A stretch of DNA of 64,000 bases from Eustoma russellianum (lineage: Eukaryota; Streptophyta; Magnoliopsida; Gentianales; Gentianaceae): the NCBI GenBank assembly GCA_036186865.1, contig AP025075.1, forward strand, positions 21,447,352-21,511,351, given 5' to 3'. Position 1 is the stretch's first letter, and the number at the start of each line of letters is the position of its first letter. Positions 31,096 to 42,239 of the stretch are shown in pieces. Under the pieces are notes generated by a model, which was not told the DNA's origin, searched no databases, and saw nothing but the letters and a program-made list of their open reading frames with translations. The position numbers and the translations under genes were made by a program.

Positions 31096-32134
31096 TGTTC
31101 TTGTTGTCCTCCCCGTTTTTGTGCCTCTTTCCGAGACTTGTGGGTTTGTTGGATATTTGCCTTTGTATAATAGTCCTTGTAGGTTATCTGATCTGTGTAT
31201 TCGTCATTCAACTCCACATTTGCCTTTTTGAGCAATCTATAGAAGAGATTTCTATATGGAAGCGCTTTGGATTTCTTGGTGATGGCTTCCATCATATTTG
31301 CAAACACAATCTCTCTAAAATTTACACTCTCCTTCATAGCAATACGATAAGCAATGTAGAAATCTAGATTGCTCGGGAGTTTAGCGGACTTACCATTGAT
31401 ACAGAAAGTGAGATTGGCTAGTAAGGCCCTATAAACCAAAGGCATATCATTTGTATTCTTGTTGGGGTGAAAGCCAAGAAATGTTTTTACCTCATCCTCA
31501 GAGATTTGGTATTTATAAGTATCCCACCTCCAGGGGTCAAAATCTTCCCAACCCTCATCAGGAACTTTAATTAACTCATTAATCGTCTTAGAAGTAAACA
31601 TCAACAACTGACCCTCTACTATTGTATTCAAAGCATAAGGCACCCCATTTCTGTAGTCTACCCACATATTTGCATAAAACATTCTAGTGTATCGGGTAGA
31701 CATATTGATCATTTGTGAGACCTCCCAAACAGGTCTCCATTTTTGAACATCAAACCAATCAATGATTGGTTTTAATTCCTCATTGCTCAAAATGTCCTCA
31801 ATTTTGAGCAATTTTAATGGAATTGTAGATCTCTTTTTGTTTTCCCATTCAATAAACAGTAGTTGGGCTCTAAAGGAAATGTAGGCAAATTTACCTACGC
31901 TTGTAGGCTCCTTCAAGGGATTTGAGTATTTCCCGGATTTGAGCCATGGAAAATTGTTAAGAGTGAGCCTTCCCCTTGTCTCACACAACATTGATTCATG
32001 AGAAGAAGTGGCCTTCTTCCTCAACCCTTGCGTCCTAGACCCCGTTGGTACTTGAGGATGGGATTGTTGTGGCGCAATAGCTTCTTCTTGGAGATTCTTT
32101 GTCTTTTTGCAGGGTTTTTCGTTCTTTGTGCCAT
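31041..32134 (-). pseudogene. extra ORF after pol, putative plant transposon protein domain
   Basis: The likely start is the ATG at 32134 (MAQRTKNPAKRQR), with a frame change at about 32025. From there an open frame of about 327 residues runs to 31041. It is basic at the N-terminus and has VWEVSQMINMSTRYTRMFYA, then a VEGQLLMFTSKTINELIKVP block and a YRALLANLTFCING block. The FYAN...v.G....f....IN pattern resembles the putative plant transposon domain (Pfam Transposase_32 type) found beside plant retroelements. It sits where Sireviruses carry an env-like ORF. The last 20-odd residues (Gln/Leu-rich) read antisense into the plus LTR, so the true C-terminus is lost. No transmembrane segment is evident. 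Confidence 0.65.
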
Positions 32135-32354
32135 TTGATAGTTAGGGTTCAGATTTTGTAGAAAATAAAGATGGAATTGATGAGATTTTGGGAATGGAGG
32201 TTGGATTTGTAAAAAAATAGAGTTTTTGGCAAGGATTTTGAGTGTAGAAGAAGAGAATTGACGTTCTTGGGAGAGAGAGATTTAGGGATTTCGTTAGGAG
32301 AAAGAGGAAAGTGAAAAGGAAGAAAGGAGTTGCAGGTTTTAATGACCTGTCCCT

Positions 32355-32470
32355 TCGACATCGATCGATCGATGTCTGAGACTTCGATCGATCGATGTCC
32401 TATACATCGATCGATCGATGTCTTAAGAGACATTAGTCTCTGAGACTTCCATATAGATCGATCGATGTAT
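32355..32470. repeat. palindrome cluster between pol and the extra ORF
   Basis: Three close copies of CATCGATCGATCGATGTC or TTCGATCGATCGATGTC lie at about 32359-32421, and one more GATCGATCGATGTA follows at 32457-32470. The first is the perfect 20-bp palindrome GACATCGATCGATCGATGTC. The same motif fills the upstream part of the family M LTRs, so it occurs both in LTR and internal non-coding parts of this family. Confidence 0.85.
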
Positions 32471-32503
32471 GTAGGAATCTGCATTTATGACATTTTTGAC
32501 CCT

Positions 32504-33107
32504 CTAACCATTGTTTATCATCCCTAATCTTGTTTTAATTGATTCGAATGTCTCAGTGGGAAGGGGTTTTGTAAAGATATCCGCTAGTTGGTCATTTGTT
32601 GGAACAAATTCAACACATACCAATCATTTTTGAATGCAATCTCTTATGAAGTGATGCCTTACTTCAATGTGTTTGGTCCTACTATGATGAACATGATTTT
32701 GTGCTATACTTATGGCTGAAGAGTTGTCACATAAGATAGGGACTTTATCAAACTTAACATTGTAATCATTTAAAGTATTGATCATCCAAAGTAGTTGTGC
32801 ACAACACGAAGCGGCCAATACGTATTCAGATTCCGCCGTTGAAAGTGACACACTATTTTGTTTCTTGGAGAACCAAGAGACTAAGCAATCCAAGGAATTG
32901 GCATGTCCCGGAGGTGCTTTTTCTATCAACAAGATTTCCGGCATAGTCGGAGTCACTATACCCTCTTAAATCAAAACAACCATTTTTGGAATAAAACAAT
33001 CCAAAGTTCAAGGTTCCTTTCAAATACCTAAAGATATGTTTAATAGCAACTAAATGCGATTCCTTAGGCATACTTTGAAATCTAGCACATAAGCACACAG
33101 CATGCAA
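32504..33107 (-). pseudogene. copia RNase H (composite element)
   Basis: Minus-strand blocks: VCLCARFQS, LRGYSDSDYAGNLVDRKSTS (first acidic residue), NSVSLSTAESEYVLAASCCA (Glu), ILCDNSSAISIAQN (Asp), HHSRTKHIEVRHHFIRD, then after an in-frame TGA QLADIFTKPLP, ending at a TAG at 32504. A frame change lies at about 32870. The acidic positions are kept. Confidence 0.9.
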
Positions 33108-33930
33108 AAATATCCAGTCTCCTAGCGGTCAAATAAAGTAAACTTCCAATCATACCCCTATATTTGGTTACCTCAACCAGCTTTCCTTTTCCGTCTTTGT
33201 CAAGCTTTGTACTTGTACTTATTGGAGTGCTCACACTTCTTCCATCCTCAAATTTGTACTTCTTGAGCAAATCCTTTGTATACTTCGTTTGAGATATCTA
33301 CACTCCATCTTGAGTTTGCTTGATTTCAAGACCAAGAAAGTAGTTGAGTTCACCCACCATGCTCATTTCGAATTCTCCTTCCATCAATTTAGCAAAATTC
33401 TGACAAAGAGAATCATTAGTAGCACCAAATATAATATCATCCACAGAAATTTGAACAAGCAATTGATGGTTTTCTTGTTCTTTAATAAAAAGAGTAGTGT
33501 CGACTTTTCCTCTTGAAAACTTATTTTCAAGTAGGAAGTTACTTAACCTATCATTCCAAGCCCTAGGAGCTTGTTTAAGTCCTTAAAGGGCCTTTTTGAT
33601 TTTGAATACATGATGTGGATAATCATGATTTTCAAACCCCGGAGGTGGAGCTACATACACCTCTTCTTGAATTATTCCATTCAAGAATACGGATTTCACA
33701 TCCATTTGATATAGTTCAAAATCCTTATAGCATGCATATGCTAATAGCATCCTAATAGCTTCTAACCTAGCTGCGGGGGCAAAGGTCTCATCATAGTCTA
33801 TGCCTTCCTCTTGCCTATATCCTTGAGCTACCAAACTAGCTTTGTTTCTAGTGATGTTTCCTTTATCATCCATTTTATTTCTAAATACCCATTTAGTGCC
33901 AATTACGGGATGATCACTAGGTTTAGCAAC
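33082..33930 (-). pseudogene. copia reverse transcriptase (composite element)
   Basis: ARLVAQGY-type block (here NKASLVAQGYRQEEGIDYDE), FELYQMDVKSVFLNG, EEVYVAPPPGFE, then after a TAA GLKQAPRAW and the catalytic block at about 33430-33455. There the Tyr of YVDD reads Ser (ISVDDIIFG), so the active site itself is altered. MVGELNYFLGLEIKQT and STPISTSTKLDKD follow. Stops at about 33582 and 33300 break the frame. Confidence 0.9.
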
Positions 33931-34245
33931 TAATTCCTAAACATCACTCCTTTCAAATTGATTTAGTTCTTCTTGCATGGCTAATACCGAATCTTAATCA
34001 TTTATTGCCTCCATTATATTTCTATGCTCAACTTCTGAAATGAAGGCATTTTCATTGAATTTCCTTCTAGTCATTATGCCTTGACTAGTTTCACCTAATA
34101 TCAACTCTTTAGGGTGATCTTTCCTATACTTATATGAATCCGGTAAATTTGAGTTATCTCCTCCTACATCTACATCTTCAACCTTAGGTTCAAGGGGATC
34201 AATCCTAAGGTCAATGACAATATTACCTTTTGGATTCTCAAATTT

Positions 34246-34970
34246 CTATATATGACTTACTTCAATTATTTCATCATCATCATCATTAGTATTTGGTTCA
34301 TCCTCAATAAGTTCACTAAATTTAACATGAATTGATTCTTCAACTTTCATGCTCCTTTTGTTATATACCCTAAATGCTTTGCTATTTTGAGCATATCCCA
34401 TAAAGATTCCTTCATCTGATTTGAAATCGAGTTTATCCAAGTTATCTTTGGTGTTAAGTATAAAGCACTTACAACCAAAAACCTTGAAATAACCAATATT
34501 TGCTACTCTACCTTTCCAAAGCTCATAAGGAGTCTTTTTAAGAGATGGTCTCAAATAAAATTTATTGATCACATGATAAGCGGTGTTCACCGCTTCAGCC
34601 CAAAAATACTTGGGTAGCTCAAATTGATTTAACATGGCTCTACTCATTTCTTGAAGTGTTCTATTTTTCCTTTCCGCAACCCTATTTTGTTGAGGAGTTC
34701 TTGGAGCCAAGAAATTGTGTCCATACCCTTTGGATACACAAAATTCTTGAAACTCTTCATCAAACTACCACCTCCATCACTTCTAATTTCCTCAATTGTC
34801 TCTTCTCTTTGATTTTCTAGTCTCCTACAAAGCTTCATAGATTCTTGGCATGCATCATTTTTTTTAGCTAAGAATATTACCCAAGTGTACCTAGAGAAGT
34901 CATCTACCACCACAAAGGTGTAATTTTTTCCACTTAGACTTGCCGTACCAATATCCCCACACAAATCCAT
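34246..34970 (-). pseudogene. copia integrase (composite element)
   Basis: Blocks in order: MDLCGDIGTASLSG (first Asp), FVVVDDFSRYTWVIFLAKK, EEIRSDGGG (second Asp), then after a frame change at about 34710 APRTPQQNRVAERKNRTLQE (Glu; Gly-Val of the usual NGVVERKN replaced by Arg-Val-Ala), FWAEAVNTAYHVINK, VFGCKCFILNTKDNL and FMGYAQNSKAFRVYNK. Downstream (33940-34245) only the integrase-RT linker is seen. Confidence 0.9.
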
Positions 34971-35003
34971 ATGAAGTAATTGTAGTGGTTTGGTGGTGGA
35001 GAT

Positions 35004-35570
35004 TTAACTTTTGGGCTTGAAGCTTGTTTCAACAAGCTTTGCCTTTTGACAAGTGTCACGTAAGCCATGGTTTTCGAAATTCAATTTTGGAAGACCTTGG
35101 ACTTTTTCATTTTTATAAATCTCTTTGAAATTTTTAAAACTAATATGTCCAAGTCGTCTATGCCATAGTTGAGTTAAATCATTTTTGGTAACTAGGCAAG
35201 AAACATTTTGTGATATCAAATCATGTGTGCAAAATTTGTCATCATTTTTACGTATAGCCTCAAAAACAATCTTATCGTTCTTTTTCACAAAGCATTTTCT
35301 TTTCACAAATTCAAATTCAAAATTAGCATCACATAGTTGGCTAATACTTATCAAATTATATTTAAGCCCTTCTGCATATAGTACATTATTAATAGTAAAA
35401 GAAGAGTTACCAATTTCTTCATGTCCAAGGATTTTGGCTCTCCCATTGCCAAAATGCACTGTTCCACCATCTTGGAGCTTGAGCTTGGTGAACAATGTTT
35501 GTCTACGGTCATGTGTGTTCAACATCCGCTGTCCATAAGCCATTTGGTTTCTTCTTCTTTGGCTACTCCA
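35004..35570 (-). pseudogene. copia protease and GAG-pre-integrase (composite element)
   Basis: The frame starts with the protease active site KWLMDSGC and is then cut by a TGA where HMTG would be expected. It continues GTVHFGNGRAKILGHEEIGN and YNLISISQLCD, then the pre-integrase zinc part TQLWHRRLGHISFKNFKE and the Cys motif, where only TCQKAK remains (first Cys of the pair replaced by Arg-Asp). Confidence 0.88.
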
Positions 35571-36713
35571 TTTATCTTGAGAACCTCAAGATCATCTTCA
35601 ATTGCAATGAGACGAGTATGTTGAATCTTTGGATTGCCAACTATTGCAACAAGTCCAACACCTTGATCTTCACTCTCTTCTCCTTCCGATTCAGAAAGGA
35701 GATCATCCCACATGGTTACCTCCGCATTGAGGGCTTTCTTCGTTTGAGGAAAGACTTTCTTCTCTTGCTTTTGTGGCTCTTTTACGTGGCAATCGGCAAT
35801 GAAGTGACCAGGTCGACCACATCTATAGCAATTTTCACTTGCTTCCTTTTCTTTAGGTGGTCTCTTGAAAAATTTTCTTGCTTGAGCTTTATTTCTTGTT
35901 GCCATTCTTCTAAATTTTCTAACTAGAAGAGCAACTTCTTCATCCGATTCATCGGACTCTACCACCAATTCTTTGTGTGATGTTTGTGTGGGCTTTATTG
36001 GATTCATCCTATTTTGTTCATCAATAAGAATTTCATGAGTAAGAAGATTACCGGATAGCTTATCAATGGTAAGAGTCTGGAGATTCTTTGATTCGGTGAT
36101 GGCGGTGACTTTAGGTGTCCATTCTCTTGGCAAGGAGTTGAGGAGTTTTGAGACAAGGTCTTCATTTGAGATTTTCTTCTCCACCATGGAGAGTTGATTC
36201 ACTATTCATGTAAACCGGTCGATTGTCTCCTCAATCTTCTCACCCGCTCTTCATTCTAAACATCTCATACTCCTTCATGAGCATGAGTCTTTTGGCCATT
36301 CTTACTTGCTCAGTTCCTTCGTGTATCATTTCAAGCCTTTTCCATGCCTCTTGGGCTATTTCAAGAACTTGAAGTCTTATGAGTTTGGTGGTGGTAAGAG
36401 CACTTGAGATAATATCAAATGCTTTGCCATTGATGGCGAATTTTATCTTTTCTTCATCGGTGTAGTCATCCTCATCTTTGAACATTGATTCTCCTTTTGA
36501 GTTGGTAAGCATAGGAACTTCAATTCCTTTGACAACGGCTCTTCATATATCAAATCCACAGCCTTTCAAATGATTGATCATCCGAAATTTCCACAAAGAA
36601 TAATTTTGGGCATCAAACATAAGCGCTTTAGTGTTTGATCCTGAAAATAGTGATGTAGGCTTGGAAGACAAAGTGTGAGATGAAGAGGTTGACGTTGAGG
36701 TTGTCATTCCCAT
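35571..36713 (-). pseudogene. copia gag (composite element)
   Basis: The start is the ATG at 36713 (GMTTSTSTSSSHTLSSKPTS). The UBN2-type gag core is seen (NYSLWKFRMINHLKG, AKRLMLMKEYEMFRM, LLNSLPREWTPKVTAITESK), followed by an intact CCHC zinc knuckle CYRCGRPGHFIADC at about 35800-35841. A TGA at about 36543 and a frame change at 36205-36240 break it. Confidence 0.9.
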
Positions 36714-36762
36714 GATCTTTAACCTTTCTACTTGCAAAGATAGGCCAAGCAATCAAGGTTAG

Positions 36763-36776
36763 GCTCTGATACCAAT
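36763..36776 (-). other. primer-binding site, initiator Met tRNA type
   Basis: In minus-strand sense TTGGTATCAGAGCC follows the LTR end CCTAACA directly. TGGTATCAGAGC is the standard plant copia site complementary to the 3' end of the initiator methionine tRNA. It fixes 36777 as the inner edge of a 5' LTR on the minus strand. Confidence 0.9.
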
Positions 36777-37785
36777 TGTTAGGTCCGAAATACACTCTAG
36801 AGGGGGGGTGAATAGAGTGTTTTGCACTTTTGTGGAATTTTCTTGTTTGGTTTAACTCAAAAGAAATCAAAAATCAAAACAAGAATGGGGGATGAGAATC
36901 AATGAATGTGTATACCGGATATAGATTGGTTCGAATTGTAAATGTTTATACTCCACTTCCACTTTGTTGCCAAAGTGGATTTTCAACAACTACTCTTCTT
37001 ATTAAAGCAATAAGAACAACCACAACAACACTTACATTGACACCTTAGTGTAAGCAACAACGACAGCAACTTCTTGCACAAGACACACTTGTCCAACTAC
37101 AGCAACTACAGCTCTGGCAAGAACAACTTCTTGCTACGTCATAATTTCAACAAAGTTCTCTCAAGAACTTTCTCACAGTGGGTTGAAGGAAATAGTAAAG
37201 TTCACACTTTCTCACTAGTCTAAGCACAAGCAAGAGATCAACTATTTATGGTTCCTCTTGTGCTTGACTCTCTATCTCTTAATATACAATAATAAAAAGC
37301 AAAGAAAAGCTTAAGAAGATTTAAGCAATTTTACAAATGTGAGAGAACTATACAACAATGAATAATGAAGCTAGATGATGGTGAAAGTGTGTATTTGCCT
37401 CATCCAAGTCTCTTCTTTTATAGATGAAGTTCACCAAATTTTTAAGCTCTCCACTATGTCTTGAAATATTCCAAATGTGAAGATAATGCCCAAATAGTCT
37501 TTAGCCACCCTATGGAGTGATTTGATCCTCAATAGTCAACCTAAGATTGCTTAGACATGGATACAATAGTCAAGGAAGCATGTAATATGTTGGGTTAAAT
37601 TCTACAAGAAGTTTGAGCAAGATTGAATAGAGAAAATACCATGAATCTCCCTTGGATTTTGTTCCAACGTTCAAAAAAATTGTGATTTCTGAGAGACATC
37701 AATCGATCGAAGTGCCTGGGGTGAGAGATCGATGTCCTCCAGAAACTTTGCAGTTTTTGAGGCTGCTGAAATCGATCGATCTAGC
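36777..37785 (-). repeat. family M 5' LTR, minus orientation, U3-truncated
   Basis: On the plus strand it begins TGTTAGGTCCGAAATACACT and runs through the leader, the reverse of the TATA region (CTTTTATAGATGAAG at about 37414) and only the last one or two palindrome repeats (37690-37780). At about 37785 it changes abruptly to plus-orientation LTR sequence. About 245 bp of the far end are missing. Confidence 0.85.
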
Positions 37786-38272
37786 TTAACACCATAAATA
37801 GTTGATCTCTTGCTTGTGCTTAGACTTGTCAGAAAGTGTGAACCTTACTATTTCCTTCAACCCACTGTGAGAAAGTTCTTGAGGGAACTTTGTTGAAGTT
37901 GTGAGGTAGCAAGAAGTTGTTCTTTCTAAATCTGTAGTTGTTGTAGTTGCACAAGTGTATTTTGTGTAAGAAGTTGCTATTGTTGTTGCTTACACTAAGG
38001 TGTTAGTGTAAGTGTTGCTGTGGTTGTTCTTATTGTCTCTAATAAGAAGAGTAGTTGCTGAAAATCCACTTTGGCAACAAACTGGTAGTGGAGTAGAATT
38101 ATTTACGATTCGAACCCTTTTATATCCGGTGTATTCATTCATTGCTACTCACATCCCATTCTTGCTTTGATTTTGAATTTTTTTTGAGTTGAGCCAAACA
38201 AGAAAATTCCACAAAAAGTACCAAACACTCTATTCACCTCCCCCCTCTCTAGAGTGTGTTTCGGACCTAACA
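37786..38272 (+). repeat. family M LTR, plus orientation, 3' part
   Basis: CCATAAATAGTTGATCTCTTG to CGGACCTAACA is the reverse complement of 36777-37275 with few differences. Together the two make an inverted pair with arms of about 490 bp and a spacer of about 510 bp. It ends at 38272 and is followed by ATATG. Confidence 0.85.
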
Positions 38273-38277
38273 ATATG

Positions 38278-40970
38278 CTGCACTAATTCCACATCTTGCA
38301 ATCTTTAAAACAAATGTATCGTCGTGATGAAATAGGCATCCACAAACTCCAAACAAGATTTGTTGATTTATAATTTCTACTATCTCATAATAATATATAA
38401 GCATGCACAATACATTATATAGAAGTTTACATACTTTATTAAATTACACTCGTGTATCATTCATAAAATTTCCAATCAAGAAATATTTTAGACATCATAA
38501 TATCCTCACATTCCCTCTTTCCTTATACACTTATTCATGCTCATGATTAAAAATCATTGCTTGTTAATCAAAAGTCAAATGCCAATAATTAACTCAATTA
38601 TTCATCTCAAGATCATATCCAATTGAACCAATGGTTACATATCACAAAATATATTTCTCAATTACTCTTGAAAGATAATTTATCAACAACTTGGTCAAAT
38701 AAGTGAAATTCACAATAATAATCTAAAGTTAATCGGAATGCTAACATCCAGAGCTAAGAATTCATGTTAAATGATTTTTAAGTTTTTCATAAAACGTCTT
38801 AGCATTTTAATACAATCATCAAATGCCTAAGAAAGGAAATCCTTCACGTACACATATGCACCATCATGAAATCACAAAATAACTTGTCTTAGTTATTTCA
38901 TTTTGAACAAGAATCTCTATCTTTGGAATGTGAAAGAAAACTATCAAATCTCTAACTCTTGGATTTTTCATTCACCATAAAATTCTTTCAATATTATATA
39001 TAACTAGCATGCTTTACATTTGGATATCTAGGCGAATTTCTTCTTAACATGAAATCCCAATTCAAATGATAGAGCCAACTCCAAAACTCAGAATCATGAT
39101 TTCAACATAAATTTTTTTTAAGTCATCAAAACAAATCATGCCATATATTTAAATACATTTAATACAGAAATAGATTATTCTCAAATCATAAACGAATTAC
39201 ATGCTTTTAACCATTCTAATAGTCATGATGAACATCTTCTTTGTTCTCTTAATAGTATTATCATTTTCATGTTCTTGTTTTCCATAGCGCACAACAAATA
39301 AATCAATCACATATAAAAAACTAAATACAAACATCTTAACAATCAAAAGATCATATACGTCGTACAAAAACAGACAATATTAGCTTTATTTGGTAACGAC
39401 TCGGAAACCAAATTCCTACATATAATAGGAACACAAAACACTTTGCGAACTTCAGCTATATAGACAAAATTAACTTTAAGAGCACTTTCAACTTTCTGAC
39501 TACTTGGATTTGTTGTGCATTCTCAAAGAAGATTTGTTTACCTCTTTTCATCTCATAACACTCAAGAAATAAATGTCTACTGATTACAATGTACTTGACA
39601 GGCGTAATGTCTATCATTCATTCTGTTGGATTACTAAAAAGGTTACCTCATAGGAGATGATGACCATATTGATCTTCTTGTTTTTCACCATGTTGATATT
39701 TCCATTGATTACTCCTCTGTATTTGTCGTCAAGAATTGTTGAATTCACCTTTGCCCTTCATCCAACACTTTTTAGATGTCCATTAAATCCTTTTTAAGAA
39801 CTAATTCATAGTAAGCTAATGTTCAACACTTCAAGGAAACATCAACCCCCACAAGGCAGAAGAAATGAGAGCTACACCATGTTGATTTCTTTTCAAAATT
39901 GGCCATTCTCTATGATGTTTTTGTTGAAGATTCAACCCCTACAGTGCTGAATGGAGGTGAAGAATGCTAAGGGAATGACAACAGGTTAATCAACTTGTTC
40001 TTCTTTTTTTTTTGTTCTTGTTCTTTTTGATTATTATATTCACCCACAATGGAAACTTCTTTTTCCTCTATTTTTCCTTCAAGATTCTTGTCAATTTGAG
40101 TAATATCATCTTAAACTAAAATTTTGCTTTAAGATTATTAAAAATTTAGTCTTAGAGGCATGGAAGATGATAAACCAACAATGAAACCAATAACACAAAT
40201 AAGAAGTCTAAGAAAAATAGAAGAGAACATCAAAGATATGATAACCAAACATAAAAAGATGAAACAAAGAAGAAGGTAAAAAGCAAAGGCGCAACAAATG
40301 TTACAATTTTCTTAAAGCAAAATTGCATCCACCATTGAGCAGTGTAGACTACGGGGCAAATGAATCCTAGGATAAAACGACTTTTTCTTCTTGTTTGATT
40401 TATGCGAAGAAGATAAACTTGTGTATTTGAAGTGTTTAACACCATAAGACAAGAGAAAATACATGTAAAAATTGCGGAGGTATTCACAAAAGACGTAGAA
40501 AAGGTTTTTCAAGAATCATTTCAAAGTATATAAAAGTATGTAATATTATATCTTCGAAACCTTTTAATGCTTGTATTTGGAGACTTCAATTCATAAGAGA
40601 GAAGTTAATTTAGCACATCTCTATAGAAATTAACTTTCGAAGTTTGTTAATGACCATTCATGTTTTAAAGGAGGTGTCTCAAGTTGCAAAAGTTGAACAA
40701 TTTTATCAAAAGAAAAAAGAAAAATTCTGCTGTCAACATCGACCGAAGAGTCAGTCAAAATGACAAAACGCTGGATTCAAAATTGAACATTGCAACTCAG
40801 AACTCATCATTGAACTATGTCACCAAACATCATTGTAAATTTCAACGAACATTCAGTGAAAATGTTTGGTCAGCTTCAGATTCTGCCCAAACACAACACT
40901 GAGCTCTAAATTCTTCACCAAACATTTGGTGAAATTCACCGAGCATTTGGTGACTTTAGAATTTAGCATA
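38278..40970. other. AT-rich intergenic, no gene seen
   Basis: This is the continuation of 27971-30026 across the composite insertion. No coding pattern, RNA gene or repeat boundary could be supported. A palindromic pair TCACCAAACATTTGGTGA and TCACCGAGCATTTGGTGA lies at about 40917-40955, just before the copia RT fragment. Confidence 0.5.
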
Positions 40971-40984
40971 TTGTGACAAACCAA

Positions 40985-41870
40985 ATTCGGAAAGGAATTA
41001 AGATCTATAGAGATAGATCTAAAAGGATAATATGCTTGAGACAAAGTACATACATAGATAAAATGTTGAAGAGGTTAACATGCAAGAGTCCAAGAAAGGA
41101 TTCCTGCCTATTTCTCAAGGCATTCATCTTAGCAAGAATCAATGTCCTCGGACATCTGATGAATGAGATCGAATGAATGAAATTCCTTATGCTTCTGCTA
41201 TAGGATCGATCATGTATGCCATGTTATGTACTAAACCAGATGTCCCATATCCATTGAACACAACAAGTAGATATCAAGGTGACCCCGATGAAGGTCACTG
41301 GACAGTTGTCGAGAATATTCTTAAGTACCTCAAAAGGACTAAAGATGTATTCTTGGTTTATGGAGGTTTGGATGACGAATTAGTTGTCAATGGTTACACG
41401 GATGCTAGTTTCCAAACCGACATAGATGATTTCAGGTCGCAGTCTGGTTTTGTATTTACATTGAATGGTGGAGCTGTTACTTGGAAGAGTTCAAAACAAA
41501 GCACTGTGGCTGATTCTACAACAGAGGCTGAGTATATAGTAGCATCAGATACAGCTAAAGAAGCAGTTTGGTCGAAGAAGTTCATCATTGAGCTAGGAGT
41601 GGTACCTATCATCGCAAATCCTATGGACATTTATTGTGACAACAATGGTGCCATAGCACAAGCAAAGAGCTTAGGTCTTATCAAAGATCTAAATATATAC
41701 TCAGGCGCTACCACCTCGTTTGAGACATCATCGATAGAGGAGATGTCAAGATATGCATAGCCAGACAAATGATAACATAGCGGATCCATTAACTAAGCCT
41801 CTCTCACAGATCAAGCATGATCAGCACATTAGATCTATAGGTCCTAGATATTTGTAGGTCTAGTGCAAGT
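40985..41870 (+). pseudogene. copia RT end and RNase H (Tork-like)
   Basis: RDRSKRIICL and STYIDKMLKR are the end of RT. The connection is IPYASAIGSIMYAMLCTKPD and HWTVVENILKYLKRTKD. RNase H has VNGYTDASFQTD (Asp), DSTTEAEYIVASDTAKEAVW (Glu) and IYCDNNGAIAQAK (Asp). The frame is lost after about 41760, but DNIADPLTKPL-type sequence is readable at 41770-41800. This block spacing is typical of Tork elements. A frame change also lies at about 41170. Confidence 0.9.
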
Positions 41871-41876
41871 GGGAGA

Positions 41877-42239
41877 TTGTTTGTGTATGTGCCCTAGGCC
41901 ATGATCTTTTGAGAGAGATATCTTTTGGGCCCCTCGATAAGTGAGACTGTGAAATGCATGGACGTGCTCAGATGAATTAATAGTGTGATTAATATCATTT
42001 GTTTTATCGGTCTACTTACAGATCGAGTAATCATATGTTTGAACAATACAAGTATGATGTGACCATGACTTATGTTCAAACTAGATATCGTGTGCAAAGG
42101 GATTAATGCATGTGCTATTATTAGGCTAGTTGGACTGTACTCATATTAATTGGGTTGTTATAATGTCTTGCTAGAGACGAATTACGACTTGTTGATTCAA
42201 TAGAGATTTACCCAATTGCCAATTAATATAGGCCTATCG
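41877..42239 (+). repeat. Tork-like LTR, first part
   Basis: It starts TGTTTGTGTATGTGCCCTAG directly after the polypurine tract and ends GGCCTATCG, where the long-LTR element begins. TATCG at 42235-42239 is the left copy of that element's target duplication. Confidence 0.85.

Larger units (their letters stand above)
30032..38272. mobile_element. composite copia insertion (family M) with an inverted interior
   Basis: Both outer tips are plus-orientation LTR ends (TGTTAAG at 30032, CCTAACA ending 38272) and both are flanked by ATATG (30027-30031 and 38273-38277), so the tips entered as one integration. Inside, gag, pol and an extra ORF read on the minus strand, with a primer site and a 1-kb LTR piece at 36763-37785, also minus. 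The LTR pieces are therefore plus (about 1064 bp), minus (about 1009 bp), plus (about 487 bp). The family is Ty1/copia with Sirevirus-like features (DRKSTSGTCQFLG in RNase H, extra ORF after pol). Confidence 0.85.

Noticed and set aside
31062..31367. Plus-strand frame opposite the extra ORF
   Set aside because: It is the complement shadow of the longer minus-strand frame with the plant-transposon pattern; it is a Leu/Cys/Ile-rich chance product.
35185..35926. Plus-strand frames opposite copia gag/protease
   Set aside because: They are antisense shadows of the minus-strand gag, zinc knuckle and protease, all of which have recognisable motifs.
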